Shown: one piece after another, positions 1-8,717 of the stretch
Layout: every line of letters starts with the position of its first letter
Numbering within the stretch: the first letter of the stretch is position 1
Source: Streptomyces mutabilis
GTDB taxonomy: Bacteria > Actinomycetota > Actinomycetes > Streptomycetales > Streptomycetaceae
Assembly: GCF_014649815.1 (NCBI RefSeq)
Contig: NZ_BMTT01000024.1
Span: forward strand, 16,519 to 80,518
Direction of reading: 5' to 3'
DNA length: 64,000 bases
Translations under genes and position numbers: made by a program
The notes under the pieces: model-generated
Seen by the model: only the letters and a program-made list of their open reading frames with translations
What the model was told of the DNA's origin: nothing
The model's database searches: none

Positions 1-105
1 CGCCGCGGTGCGGTCACGCGCTTCCCGGTGCGCCCGGTGAGCGCCGGTCGTGCGGGTCGTGGTCTCCGTACTGCTGCTCATCACTCGGCGACCGTAGGGG
101 GCCAT
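1..105 (-). CDS. Partial CDS at the left edge, possibly the start of a BACON/sigma-factor-like protein
   Basis: An open minus-strand frame runs off the left edge. It starts at an ATG (position 105), with alternative GTG at 84 and ATG at 81. The encoded start is Thr/Ser/Arg-rich (SSSTETTTRTTGAHRAHREA). From memory, the gene divergent from radA in Streptomyces encodes a large BACON-domain, sigma-factor-like protein with a similar start, but only about 35 codons are visible and no domain can be seen. Function is therefore inference from remembered gene order. Confidence 0.4.
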   Translation of the reverse strand, partial: MAPYGRRVMSSSTETTTRTTGAHRAHREARDRTAA

Positions 106-366
106 GGGTGGCGCGAACTGGCGCGTTGGGCACTTTTAATCCGTACGGGTGAAACGATCCCTCATAAGGGGACAGGAAGCTGTTGTTCCGCGAATGGGGC
201 AGGGTGGTCGGTGGTCCGTTCGGGGCGGTGCGGGTGGGATTCCGGCGATGCGGCCACGGGTTCGGCGGGGGCGGGTGGCGCGGCCGGTCGTGCCGCGGGC
301 CGGGGGTGCGCGGTCGGCGCCACCGCCGCCGGGGGCGTTGTCAGTGGGGCCGGTTACGGTTCGTGC
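106..366. promoter_or_regulatory. Divergent intergenic region upstream of radA
   Basis: About 260 bp between the left-edge gene and radA. It holds an AT-richer patch near 125-165 (containing cacttttaatccgtacgg and ctcataagggg), the likely place for divergent promoters. I cannot assign -35/-10 boxes with confidence. Open frames through it on both strands look like GC-bias artefacts. Confidence 0.4.
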
Positions 367-1776
367 ATGGCTGCCCGTGCGAAGACCAGCAAGGAACGGC
401 CGTCCTACCGCTGCACCGAGTGCGGCTGGCAGACGGCCAAGTGGCTCGGCCGCTGTCCCGAATGCCAGGCATGGGGCACGGTCGAGGAGTACGGCGCGCC
501 CGCCGTGCGGACGACCGCACCGGGGCGCGTCACCACCTCCGCGCTGCCCATCGGCCAGGTCGACGGGCGGCAGGCCACCGCCCGCCCCACCGGTGTGCCC
601 GAGCTGGACCGGGTGCTCGGCGGCGGGCTCGTGCCCGGTGCCGTGGTGCTCGTCGCGGGTGAGCCCGGCGTCGGGAAGTCGACGCTGCTGCTGGACGTCG
701 CGGCCAAGTCGGCCAGTGAGGAGCACAAGACGCTCTACGTCACGGGCGAGGAGTCGGCGAGCCAGGTGCGGCTGCGGGCCGACCGGATCAAGGCCATCGA
801 CGACCACCTGTATCTCGCGGCAGAGACGGACCTCGCGGCGGTGCTGGGGCATCTGGACGCCGTGAAGCCGTCGCTGCTGATCCTCGACTCCGTGCAGACG
901 GTGGCCTCCCCCGAGATCGACGGTGCGCCGGGGGGCATGGCGCAGGTGCGCGAAGTGGCGGGGGCGCTGATCCGGGCGTCGAAGGAACGCGGGATGTCCA
1001 CCCTGCTGGTGGGGCACGTCACGAAGGACGGGGCGATCGCCGGGCCGCGCCTGCTGGAGCACCTGGTGGACGTGGTGCTGCACTTCGAGGGGGACCGGCA
1101 CGCGAGGCTGAGGCTGGTGCGGGGCGTCAAGAACCGCTACGGCACGACCGACGAGGTCGGCTGCTTCGAGTTGCACGACGAGGGCATCACGGGGCTGGCC
1201 GACCCCAGCGGACTGTTCCTGACACGGCGCGCCGAGCCGGTTCCCGGCACCTGTCTGACCGTCACCCTGGAGGGTCGCCGGCCGCTGGTGGCCGAGGTGC
1301 AGGCGCTGACCGTCGACTCGCAGATCCCGTCCCCGCGGCGTACGACGTCCGGACTGGAGACCTCCCGGGTGTCGATGATGCTGGCGGTGCTGGAGCAGCG
1401 GGGACGGATCAGTGCCCTGGGGAAGAGGGACATCTACTCCGCTACGGTCGGGGGCGTGAAGCTGTCCGAGCCGGCCGCCGACCTGGCGATCGCCCTCGCC
1501 CTGGCGAGTGCCGCGAGCGACACCCCGCTGCCCAAGAACCTCGTCGCGATCGGCGAGGTCGGCCTCGCCGGTGAGGTGAGACGGGTCACGGGCGTGCAGC
1601 GCAGGCTCTCCGAAGCGCACCGCCTAGGCTTCACGCACGCCCTCGTACCGGCCGATCCCGGCAGGGTGCCCGACGGCATGAAGGTCCTGGAAGTCGCGGA
1701 CATGGGGGACGCCCTGCGGGTGCTTCCGCGCTCGCGTCGGCGAGAGGCCCCACGGGAGCAGGAGGACCGCCGGTAG
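367..1776 (+). CDS. radA: DNA repair protein RadA (Sms)
   Basis: A 469-residue RecA-like ATPase acting in recombinational repair and branch migration. An N-terminal zinc finger has Cys16, Cys19, Cys30 and Cys33. Walker A GEPGVGKS is at about 98-105, the RadA-specific KNRYG motif at about 255-259, and a Lon-protease-like domain with GEVGLAGEVRRV fills the C-terminus. The ATG at 367 is chosen because the zinc finger follows about 15 residues later, as in the family; the open frame extends upstream to position 28, but that part is low-complexity Gly/Ala. disA lies 81 bp downstream on the same strand, a conserved pairing: in Bacillus RadA binds and inhibits DisA. Confidence 0.96.
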   Translation: MAARAKTSKERPSYRCTECGWQTAKWLGRCPECQAWGTVEEYGAPAVRTTAPGRVTTSALPIGQVDGRQATARPTGVPELDRVLGGGLVPGAVVLVAGEPGVGKSTLLLDVAAKSASEEHKTLYVTGEESASQVRLRADRIKAIDDHLYLAAETDLAAVLGHLDAVKPSLLILDSVQTVASPEIDGAPGGMAQVREVAGALIRASKERGMSTLLVGHVTKDGAIAGPRLLEHLVDVVLHFEGDRHARLRLVRGVKNRYGTTDEVGCFELHDEGITGLADPSGLFLTRRAEPVPGTCLTVTLEGRRPLVAEVQALTVDSQIPSPRRTTSGLETSRVSMMLAVLEQRGRISALGKRDIYSATVGGVKLSEPAADLAIALALASAASDTPLPKNLVAIGEVGLAGEVRRVTGVQRRLSEAHRLGFTHALVPADPGRVPDGMKVLEVADMGDALRVLPRSRRREAPREQEDRR

Positions 1777-1857
1777 ACTTTGCCCTGGTCTCGCCCGTCC
1801 GTACGACCGAATGTGCGACACGGGAGTGCCAGAAGAACCTGCGACCGGAGGAGTGCA

Positions 1858-2982
1858 GTGGCAGCCAACGACCGGGCAGCAGCTCCCGGAAAGTCCGGTG
1901 GGAGTGCCGGTGCCGATGGCCTGATGCGCGCCTCGCTGAGCGCGGTGGCGCCCGGCACGCTGCTGCGGGACGGCCTGGAGCGGGTCCTTCGCGGCAACAC
2001 CGGTGGTCTGATCGTGCTGGGCTCCGACAAGACCGTCGAGTCGATGTGCACCGGCGGTTTCGTGCTGGACGTGGAGTTCACCGCCACGCGGCTGCGGGAG
2101 CTGTGCAAGCTGGACGGCGGCATCGTGCTGTCCTCGGACCTGTCGAAGATCCTGCGGGCGGGGGTGCAGCTGCTCCCGGATCCGACGATCCCCACGGAGG
2201 AGACCGGCACCCGGCACCGTACGGCGGACCGGGTCAGCAAGCAGGTCGGCTTCCCCGTGGTTTCCGTCTCGCAGTCCATGCGGCTGATCGCGCTGTACGT
2301 GGACGGGCAGCGGCGGGTTCTGGAGGACTCCGCCGCGATCCTGTCGCGGGCCAATCAGGCGCTGGCCACGCTGGAGCGTTACAAGCTGCGGCTGGACGAG
2401 GTCGCGGGCACGCTGTCGGCGCTTGAGATCGAGGACCTGGTGACCGTCCGGGACGTCTCCGCGGTCGCGCAGCGGCTGGAGATGGTGCGCCGGATCGCGA
2501 CCGAGATCGCCGAGTACGTGGTCGAGCTGGGCACGGACGGGCGGTTGCTGGCGCTCCAGCTGGACGAGTTGATCGCCGGTGTCGAGCCGGAGCGGGAGCT
2601 GGTCGTGCGGGACTACGTGCCCGAGCCGACCGCGAAGCGGTCCCGTACGGTCGACGAGGCGCTCGCCGAGCTGGACAAGCTCAGCCATGCCGAGTTGCTC
2701 GAACTGTCGACGGTGGCGCGGGCGTTGGGGTACACGGGGTCGCCCGAGACGCTGGACTCCGCGGTGTCGCCGCGCGGGTTCCGGTTGCTGGCGAAGGTGC
2801 CGCGGCTGCCCGGCGCGATCATCGACCGGCTGGTGGAGCACTTCGGCGGCCTGCAGAAACTGCTCGCCGCGAGCGTGGACGACCTGCAGACGGTGGACGG
2901 CGTCGGTGAGGCGCGTGCGCGCAGCGTGCGGGAGGGGCTGTCGCGGCTGGCGGAGTCGTCGATCCTGGAACGTTACGTCTGA
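1858..2982 (+). CDS. disA: DNA integrity scanning protein DisA, diadenylate cyclase
   Basis: A 374-residue enzyme that joins two ATP into cyclic di-AMP and responds to branched DNA. The DAC domain shows the DGA-type motif as DGG (86-88) and the RHRTA motif (119-123). A helical spine follows, then a C-terminal helix-hairpin-helix region ([18 protein letters not shown]). The GTG at 1858 is chosen for its GGAGGAG ribosome site at 1847-1853, although the frame opens earlier at 1780. It is probably the only c-di-AMP synthase in a Streptomyces genome, where c-di-AMP controls osmotic balance and cell-wall hydrolase riboswitches (family knowledge). Confidence 0.96.
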   Translation: MAANDRAAAPGKSGGSAGADGLMRASLSAVAPGTLLRDGLERVLRGNTGGLIVLGSDKTVESMCTGGFVLDVEFTATRLRELCKLDGGIVLSSDLSKILRAGVQLLPDPTIPTEETGTRHRTADRVSKQVGFPVVSVSQSMRLIALYVDGQRRVLEDSAAILSRANQALATLERYKLRLDEVAGTLSALEIEDLVTVRDVSAVAQRLEMVRRIATEIAEYVVELGTDGRLLALQLDELIAGVEPERELVVRDYVPEPTAKRSRTVDEALAELDKLSHAELLELSTVARALGYTGSPETLDSAVSPRGFRLLAKVPRLPGAIIDRLVEHFGGLQKLLAASVDDLQTVDGVGEARARSVREGLSRLAESSILERYV

Positions 2983-3020
2983 GCCCGCGGGCCGGTCGCC
3001 CGCGGTCTCAGCCGATCAGT

Positions 3021-3099
3021 CACTCAGCAGCTCAGACACTCAGCAGCTCAGACTTTCGGACACTCGGACACTCGGCCGCTCGGACACTCGGCCGCTCAG
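3021..3099. repeat. 8/16-bp direct repeats between disA and the next gene
   Basis: Two perfect 16-bp copies of cactcagcagctcaga (3021-3036, 3037-3052) are followed by 8-bp variants (ctttcgga, cactcgga) and two copies close to cactcggccgctcgga (3069-3084, 3085-3099). The array sits in the convergent gap and reaches the stop codon of the minus-strand gene (TGA at 3096-3098). It probably arose by slippage. No spacers, so not a CRISPR. Confidence 0.8.
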
Positions 3100-3941
3100 T
3101 CGTCCTTCAGGACGAAGGACGTGCGTACCTTCTCGAAGCCCTCGGCCTTCGCCTCCACCAGGTACGTGCCCGCCTTCGCCGATCCCGCCGGAGGGGTTCC
3201 GCACTCGGGGGCGCTCGGCTTGCGGTCCCACTTCACCGTGTAGGTGATGCCGCTGCCGGCGGCCACCCGGTACTGCAGGCTGCCCGTGCCCTTAACGCAG
3301 TCGTCGGAGGACCAGTAGGCGTCCTCGCCCTCGGCCGGCGTGATCGTCAACACCGCGTTCTCCGGGCCGAGATCGACCTTGCAGTCGGCGGTGGAGGTGT
3401 TGCGCGCGGTCAGTTCGAAGGTGGGAGTCTGGCCCGGCGTGTAGTTGTTGCGGACGCTGCGCAGGCTCAACTTCACGGCGCCCGGTGTGCAGTCGGGCAG
3501 GCCCGAACCGCCCGGCAGCGCGTCGCCCGCGCCGACTCCGGTCACCGCGCCGCCCGCGGAGCCGCCCGTACCCGCGCCGTTTCCGGTACCGCTCCCGGCG
3601 CCGCCACCCGCGCCGCCGGAGCCGGTCCCGTTGGACTCGCCGCCGCCCGCGCCCCCGGTGCCCGAGCCCGACCCGTCGGAGTCACCGCCGCCCGACTCGT
3701 CGCGTCCGCCAGGGGCTTCACTGATCGCCGGGCCGGAGCTGGAAGGTCCGGGGGTGATCGAGGGTGCCGGGTTCTTGCCGTTGGCGCCGTCCTCACGGTC
3801 GTTGCCGCCACCACCGTCGCCGGAGACCACGACCCACGTGATCAACAGTGTCAACAGGGCGAGCAGGGACAGCAGTACGGCCCTCCGTCGCCAGTAGATG
3901 GAGGAGGGAAGCGGCCCGACCGGATTGCGCAGAGATCCCAC
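3096..3941 (-). CDS. Membrane-anchored or secreted protein with Gly/Ser-rich linker and C-terminal beta domain
   Basis: About 281 residues. A short basic cytoplasmic start (RNPVGPLPSSIYWRRR) precedes one hydrophobic segment (AVLLSLLALLTLLITWVVV), then about 110 residues of Gly/Ser/Asp-rich low complexity, then a compact domain of about 120 residues with four cysteines (in CTPG, CKVD, CVKG and ECGTP) that reads like an Ig-like beta sandwich (PTFELTARNTSTADCKVD; YLVEAKAEGFEKVRTSFVL). This is a surface protein held away from the membrane by a flexible stalk. The GTG at 3941 is chosen because a longer frame (to 4118) would run into the oppositely oriented PAP2 start. No enzyme motif is visible and the function is unknown. 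It is convergent with disA. Confidence 0.75.
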   Translation of the reverse strand: MGSLRNPVGPLPSSIYWRRRAVLLSLLALLTLLITWVVVSGDGGGGNDREDGANGKNPAPSITPGPSSSGPAISEAPGGRDESGGGDSDGSGSGTGGAGGGESNGTGSGGAGGGAGSGTGNGAGTGGSAGGAVTGVGAGDALPGGSGLPDCTPGAVKLSLRSVRNNYTPGQTPTFELTARNTSTADCKVDLGPENAVLTITPAEGEDAYWSSDDCVKGTGSLQYRVAAGSGITYTVKWDRKPSAPECGTPPAGSAKAGTYLVEAKAEGFEKVRTSFVLKDD

Positions 3942-4116
3942 GGCGCAAACTGTACGAGAGATCGGTGCGTTCCCTTGTCCCACCCGCCGTTCGGGGCAGC
4001 ATCTTTTACCGATCATCATTCCGGAGACGGGCCCGGACCCCCTGCCGATCGTCAGGGGCGGCACATGTCGATCGCGGGGTGTGACGGCGTCGGGCCGTTG
4101 CCTACCGTCCGTGAGC

Positions 4117-4755
4117 ATGAACTTCGAGGATGACGAGCTCTACCGAGACATCACCGGCTTCGCCCATGACACCCCAACGTGGCTACAGCACACGGCGGAA
4201 GTGTGGACGGAGGCGGGAATCCTGTTGTTCGGGGCGCTGTTCGTCGTCGCCTGGTGGCGGTCGAGGAGCGACAGCACCCGTGCCTTCGCGATCGCGGCCC
4301 TTGCACCCGTGGCCACTGCTTTGGCGTACGTCGGCAGCGAGCTGGTCAAGTCCGTGTTCGCGCAGGAGCGTCCGTGCCGGGCGGTCGCCGGGGCGGTGCC
4401 GTCCCTGGCCGAGTGCCCGTCGACCGGCGACTGGTCCTTCCCGAGCAACCACGCGACGATAGCGGGGGCTTCGGCGGTGACGCTGGCCCTGGTCCGGCGT
4501 GCGCTCGTGTGGCTGACGGCTCCGCTGGCCCTGCTGATGGCCTTCTCCCGGGTCTTCGTCGGCGTCCACTACCCCCACGACGTCGTCGCCGGACTGCTGT
4601 TCGGTGCCATGGTCGCCGCCGTGGCCGTACGCCTGGGCACGCGCCCGGCGACACGACTGGCCGAGGCGATGCGGACGTCGTCGGCGCCGGCGGTGCGGTG
4701 GCTGACCGGGGAGGGGCCGCGCACCCCCTACGCCGCCTCGCACCGGCGTCGTTGA
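4117..4755 (+). CDS. PAP2-superfamily membrane phosphatase
   Basis: A 212-residue integral membrane protein with all three PAP2 signature motifs: KSVFAQERP (motif 1), PSNHA (motif 2; the usual PSGH with Asn for Gly) and SRVFVGVHYPHDVVAG (motif 3, with catalytic His and Asp). Several hydrophobic helices surround them. Family members dephosphorylate lipid phosphates such as undecaprenyl pyrophosphate, phosphatidate or phosphatidylglycerol phosphate; the substrate cannot be decided here. The ATG at 4117 is preferred over GTG at 4111 and over the upstream open frame, which overlaps the divergent gene. It is convergent with the following two-component system. Confidence 0.9.
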   Translation: MNFEDDELYRDITGFAHDTPTWLQHTAEVWTEAGILLFGALFVVAWWRSRSDSTRAFAIAALAPVATALAYVGSELVKSVFAQERPCRAVAGAVPSLAECPSTGDWSFPSNHATIAGASAVTLALVRRALVWLTAPLALLMAFSRVFVGVHYPHDVVAGLLFGAMVAAVAVRLGTRPATRLAEAMRTSSAPAVRWLTGEGPRTPYAASHRRR

Positions 4756-4781
4756 GTCGGCTCGGACGTCGTCGAGTGGGC

Positions 4782-5447
4782 TCAGGCGTCCGTCTCGACG
4801 AGTCCCGCCTCGTACGCCACGATCGCCGCCAGGACCCGGTTGCGTACCTCTAGCCGGTCCAGGACCGCGCTCACGTACGCCTTCACCGTGCCCTCGACGA
4901 GGTGCAGCCGGGCGGCGATCTCCGGGTTGGACAGGCCGGCGCCGACGAGGCCGAGGACCTCGCGTTCGCGCGGGCTGAGGAGTGCGACGCGTGCGCGTGC
5001 GCGTTCCTCGCGGGCGAACCGGCCGCCGTCCCTGCCCAAATCCTCGACGACGTACCGGGCGACCTTCGGGGAGAGGAAGGCGGCGCCGTCCGCCACAGCC
5101 CGTACACCGGCCATCAGTTCGTAGGGGTCACCGGACTTGAGGAGGAAGCCGGTGGCTCCGGCGGCCAGGGCGCGGGCCACGTAGGAGTGCTCGGAGAAGG
5201 TGGTCAGCATCGCCACCGCCGTGCCGGGGACGGTCCGCACCAGCTCCTCGGCCGCCGCGAGGCCGTCCAGGCGGGGCATGCGGATGTCCAGCAGGGCCAC
5301 GTCGGGGCGGTGCGCGCGGGCGAGTTCGACCGCCTCGCGGCCGTCGCCCGCCTCGGCGACGACCTCGCTCTCGCCGCCGCTCGCCAGGATGGCGCGCACG
5401 CCGGCCCGCACCATCGCCTCGTCGTCGGCCAGCAGTACCCGGATCAC
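4782..5447 (-). CDS. NarL/LuxR-family response regulator
   Basis: 221 residues. The receiver domain has acidic pocket DDE (8-10) and phospho-acceptor Asp54 in LLDIRMP, then a LuxR-type HTH (LSPREREVLGLVGAGLSNPEIAARL). The GTG start at 5447 overlaps the stop of the kinase gene by 4 bp (GTGA), so the two are translationally coupled. The kinase should phosphorylate this protein, which would then bind DNA as a dimer. No target site is evident. Confidence 0.93.
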   Translation of the reverse strand: MIRVLLADDEAMVRAGVRAILASGGESEVVAEAGDGREAVELARAHRPDVALLDIRMPRLDGLAAAEELVRTVPGTAVAMLTTFSEHSYVARALAAGATGFLLKSGDPYELMAGVRAVADGAAFLSPKVARYVVEDLGRDGGRFAREERARARVALLSPREREVLGLVGAGLSNPEIAARLHLVEGTVKAYVSAVLDRLEVRNRVLAAIVAYEAGLVETDA

Positions 5448-7276
5448 CGTGCGGGTCCCCCGTTCTCCTCGCGGTCCTGGTCCGGCCGGCCGATGCCGGG
5501 GACGACGTCCTTGGCGATCAGTTTCCCCTGTTCTCCCCGGTCGTCGAAGCAGAGCCGGAAGTGGTCGATGGAGACCAGGAGTTCGCCGCTCGCCCGGTAG
5601 TGGACGCAGTGGGCGCCCGGCGGTGGCGCGGGGGCGCGGTCGGTGGGCGGGTCGTGCGCCTCGCGGTCCGGCAGCACGGGCGCGACTTCGCCGTAAGGCA
5701 TGCCCGCGCTCAGTTCCGCGTACGCGGCCGGGGTGAGCACCGAGTGCGTCTCCGTGTACGCGTACCAGCCGAAGGCCGCCCCGACCAGGACGGCGCCCGC
5801 ACCGGCGGCGGCGCCCAGGCCGAGGGCGACACGGCGGCGGGCATGGGTGAAGGGGGTGGTGGAGGTCGTGGGTGTGGTCGCGGTGGCCGAGGCCGTGGGG
5901 GCGGCGGGTGGCAGGGAGGAGGTGGTGGGCTGCTGTGCGGGGACGTACGCCCGGACGCGGAATCCCTCGCCGTGCGGGCCGGCCCGGAAGTCGCCGCCGG
6001 CCGAGGTGACGGCGGCGCGCAGCCCGAGCAGGCCCGAACCGCCCTGGCTCGGGGCCGCGTCCTGGGTGGCCGGTCCGTTGGTGACGGTGACGGCCGTGCC
6101 GTGGCCCTGGTCCTCGACCGCCACGACGACCGGGGCACCCGGCGCGTGCCGGGCCGCGTTGGTGAGCGCCTCGCGCACGACGCGGTGCAGGAGGCGTCCG
6201 GCGACGCCGCCGGGCTCGGGGGCGTGGGCGGTGTCCCGGGGGCGCTCCCAGCGGACGGGGAGACCCGACTCAGCGGCCCGGGCGACGAGTTCCTCGACGT
6301 TCTCCCCCGCGGGGACGAGCGGGACCGGATCATCGTCCTCGCGCAGTACGCCGATGATGCGGTGCAGGTGGTCGGTGGCGTCCGCGGCGGCGGCGCGCAG
6401 GTCGGCCGCGGCGGCCCTGTGGTCGTCGGCGAGGCCGGGCGAGACCTGGAGGGCGGCGGCGCGCAGGGCGAGCAGGCTCAGTTCGTGGCCGAGGGAGTCG
6501 TGCATGTCCTGGGCGATCCGGGCCCGCTCGCGCAGCCTGGCCCGTTCCTCGGCGTGCCGCTGTTCGTCCTCCAGCCGGGCGGCCCTGAGCCAGCCGGCCT
6601 CGGCCAGCGCCCGGCTCTGGCGCCAGTAGCGTCCGCAGAGCCAGGGGAAGACGCAGCCGAAGAGCAGCGTGCCCGTCATGACCAGCCACTCGGGCGGCGG
6701 GTCGACTCCGACCAACGCGATCCGCGCCGTGCCGACGAGTCCGAGGGCCACGAAGGCGGCGACCGCGGGGCGGGCCCGCGGGGCGCGCAGGCCCAGCAGG
6801 AGGGCGAAGACGCCCAGGGCGGGGCCGTAGGAGACGGTGAACAGGGCGGGGGCGGCGGCCAGACTCACGCCCGCCGCCAGTACGAAGGCGGCGAGGGGCC
6901 GGCGCCGGGAGCAGGCGGCGGCTCCGGCGAGCATCCCCAGGCCGGCCAGTTGCTGCCAGAGCGGACGCGGCTCGTTCATACCGAGCCGGTCCGCGGTGAC
7001 CGCCGGCAGCGCCAGGACTGCCCAGAGGAGGACGCCTCTGGCCACGGGGGCGAGGCGGGAGACGGCGGGCGTGGGGGTTTCGGCGGTCGGGCCCGTCCCG
7101 AAGGCCGCGGAGGTGCCGGTGGCAGGGGCGGCGCCGGTGGCGGGAGCTGGGGCGGAGGGGGCGCGGTGGCCGGGAGCCGCATCCCGTGCCGGGCCCGGTG
7201 CGGTGCGGTCGCCGGGGGAAGCGTGCCGGCCCGCTGCGGCGGGGCCCGCGTCGCCGGACGGACGGGTACCTTCCAT
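5444..7276 (-). CDS. Sensor histidine kinase (HisKA_3) with an extra C-terminal membrane anchor and extracytoplasmic domain
   Basis: 610 residues. An Ala/Pro-rich N-terminus (1-75) precedes a multi-helix membrane sensor region (about 80-215), an H-box with His259 (ARIAQDMHDSLGHELSLL), and a HATPase with N-box (VREALTNAARHAPG, about 368-380) and G-box (GGSGLLGLRAAV, about 412-423). Unusually the protein continues: a Pro/Thr/Ala linker, a further hydrophobic helix (about 482-505, GLGAAAGAGAVLVGAAFGWY) and a domain of about 100 residues (SVLTPAAYAELSAGMPYGEV ... HFRLCFDDRGEQGKLIAKDV) that should lie outside the membrane and looks loosely like a SmpA/BamE-type fold. The ligand is unknown. The ATG at 7276 gives the longest product; a shorter N-terminus is possible. 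Coupled to its regulator by GTGA overlap. Confidence 0.9.
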   Translation of the reverse strand: MEGTRPSGDAGPAAAGRHASPGDRTAPGPARDAAPGHRAPSAPAPATGAAPATGTSAAFGTGPTAETPTPAVSRLAPVARGVLLWAVLALPAVTADRLGMNEPRPLWQQLAGLGMLAGAAACSRRRPLAAFVLAAGVSLAAAPALFTVSYGPALGVFALLLGLRAPRARPAVAAFVALGLVGTARIALVGVDPPPEWLVMTGTLLFGCVFPWLCGRYWRQSRALAEAGWLRAARLEDEQRHAEERARLRERARIAQDMHDSLGHELSLLALRAAALQVSPGLADDHRAAAADLRAAAADATDHLHRIIGVLREDDDPVPLVPAGENVEELVARAAESGLPVRWERPRDTAHAPEPGGVAGRLLHRVVREALTNAARHAPGAPVVVAVEDQGHGTAVTVTNGPATQDAAPSQGGSGLLGLRAAVTSAGGDFRAGPHGEGFRVRAYVPAQQPTTSSLPPAAPTASATATTPTTSTTPFTHARRRVALGLGAAAGAGAVLVGAAFGWYAYTETHSVLTPAAYAELSAGMPYGEVAPVLPDREAHDPPTDRAPAPPPGAHCVHYRASGELLVSIDHFRLCFDDRGEQGKLIAKDVVPGIGRPDQDREENGGPAR

Positions 7277-7395
7277 GGGACCGACGCTACAAGCGGCGGA
7301 CGGGGCGGCGCCCCTGCCGATCGTCAGGTGTCGTGGCCGCCACCGGGTGGCGGTGCGCCCGTGCGGTGGTCCTTCCGTGGCAGGATCGGAGGGTC

Positions 7396-8397
7396 ATGAC
7401 TGCGCCCACGAAGCCCTCGCACAACGGCCCCTCCGACCCCGCCGGGACCCCGGCCCCCGCCGCCGTCCCCGGTACGTCCGTCCCCGCCGCGGCGTCCGGT
7501 ACTTCCGTCCCCGCCGCCGCGTCCGCCGTGCCACTGCACGCCCCCGTCGTCGACTGGTTCGACGAGCACGCCCGCGACCTGCCGTGGCGGCGTCCCGAGG
7601 CCGGTGCGTGGGGCGTGATGGTCAGTGAGTTCATGCTCCAGCAGACGCCGGTGAACCGCGTCCTGCCCGTCTACGAGCACTGGCTGGCCCGCTGGCCGCG
7701 CCCCGCCGACCTCGCCGCGGAGGCGCCCGGCGAGGCGGTCCGGGCCTGGGGCCGGCTCGGCTACCCGCGTCGCGCCCTGCGCCTGCACGGCGCCGCCGCG
7801 GCCATAGCGGAACGGCACGGCGGCGACGTGCCGTCGGACCACGCGCAGCTGCTGGCGCTGCCCGGCATCGGCGAGTACACGGCCGCCGCGGTCGCCTCGT
7901 TCGCCTACGGCCAGCGGCACGCCGTGCTGGACACCAACGTCCGCCGGGTCCTCGCCCGCGCGGTCACCGGGGTGCAGTACCCGCCGAACGCCACCACCGC
8001 CGCGGAACGGAAGCTGGCACGCGCGCTGCTGCCGGACGACGAGCGCGACGCCGCCCGCTGGGCGGCCGCGTCCATGGAGCTGGGCGCGCTGGTGTGCACG
8101 GCGAAGAACGAGTCCTGCCACCGCTGTCCGATCGCCGGCCGGTGCGCCTGGCGGCTGGCCGGGAAGCCCGCGCACGACGGGCCGCCGAGGCGCGGGCAGA
8201 CGTACGCGGGCACCGACCGGCAGGTTCGCGGCCGGCTGCTCGCGGTACTGCGGGAGGCGCCCGGACCGGTGCCGCAGGCGGCCCTCGACCAGGTGTGGCA
8301 CGAGCCGGTGCAGCGTGCCCGCGCCCTGGACGGACTCGTCGCCGACGGCCTGGTGGAACCGCTGGCGGACGGGCTGTACCGGCTGCCGCTGAGCTGA
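7396..8397 (+). CDS. mutY: A/G-specific adenine glycosylase MutY
   Basis: 333 residues. It removes adenine mispaired with 8-oxoguanine. The HhH-GPD fold shows the catalytic Glu region (EFMLQQTPV), hairpin LLALPGIGEYTAAAV and Asp in VLDTNVRRVL, followed by a [4Fe-4S] cluster of spacing C-x6-C-x2-C-x5-C (CTAKNESCHRCPIAGRC). The first 45 or so residues are Pro/Ala/Ser-rich. The C-terminal 65 residues look like a winged helix (LLAVLREAPGPVPQAALDQV) rather than the MutT-like 8-oxoG-reading domain of E. coli MutY. The ATG at 7396 follows a ggaggg ribosome site. It is divergent from the kinase gene. Confidence 0.92.
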   Translation: MTAPTKPSHNGPSDPAGTPAPAAVPGTSVPAAASGTSVPAAASAVPLHAPVVDWFDEHARDLPWRRPEAGAWGVMVSEFMLQQTPVNRVLPVYEHWLARWPRPADLAAEAPGEAVRAWGRLGYPRRALRLHGAAAAIAERHGGDVPSDHAQLLALPGIGEYTAAAVASFAYGQRHAVLDTNVRRVLARAVTGVQYPPNATTAAERKLARALLPDDERDAARWAAASMELGALVCTAKNESCHRCPIAGRCAWRLAGKPAHDGPPRRGQTYAGTDRQVRGRLLAVLREAPGPVPQAALDQVWHEPVQRARALDGLVADGLVEPLADGLYRLPLS

Positions 8398-8432
8398 CGT
8401 ACAGCGCGGGCACAGGGCGGGATCGGGGGCGG

Positions 8433-8478
8433 CACCGGTGCGCCGCCGTCCGTGACACCGGTGCACCGCCGTCCGTAA
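8433..8478. repeat. Tandem 23-bp repeat upstream of sigE
   Basis: Two abutting 23-bp copies beginning caccggtg (8433-8455 and 8456-8478), differing at two positions. The 23-bp period is about two helical turns, which would place two protein-binding sites on the same DNA face. They lie about 240-285 bp before the sigE start, in the 320-bp gap between mutY and sigE, whose promoter is CseB-dependent in S. coelicolor. Apart from this the gap shows no gene; an AT-richer stretch near 8530-8630 may hold the promoter. Confidence 0.7.
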
Positions 8479-8717
8479 CACCCGCACGATGGGACAGAAC
8501 GGCCCACACCGCCCCCGAACAGGGCATCGATTTGCCCGGTTCCTCCTTCCGTTACACAACCGACGGACAGCCGAGGGCTTGCCGAAGGTTGCTTCGCACA
8601 GCGCCGTGACAACGGTTCCCTACCTTCGTTTCCGTGCCCCGCAGGCACAGACGAATACGGACCACAGGCAGTGGGCCGGCGGTGACCACCGTCGGAGTAC
8701 GGGGAAGGCGGTTGACC

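Noticed and set aside
136-1620. 494-codon minus-strand frame opposite radA
   Set aside because: Arg/Pro/His-rich translation without domain character; typical antisense shadow of a GC-rich gene.
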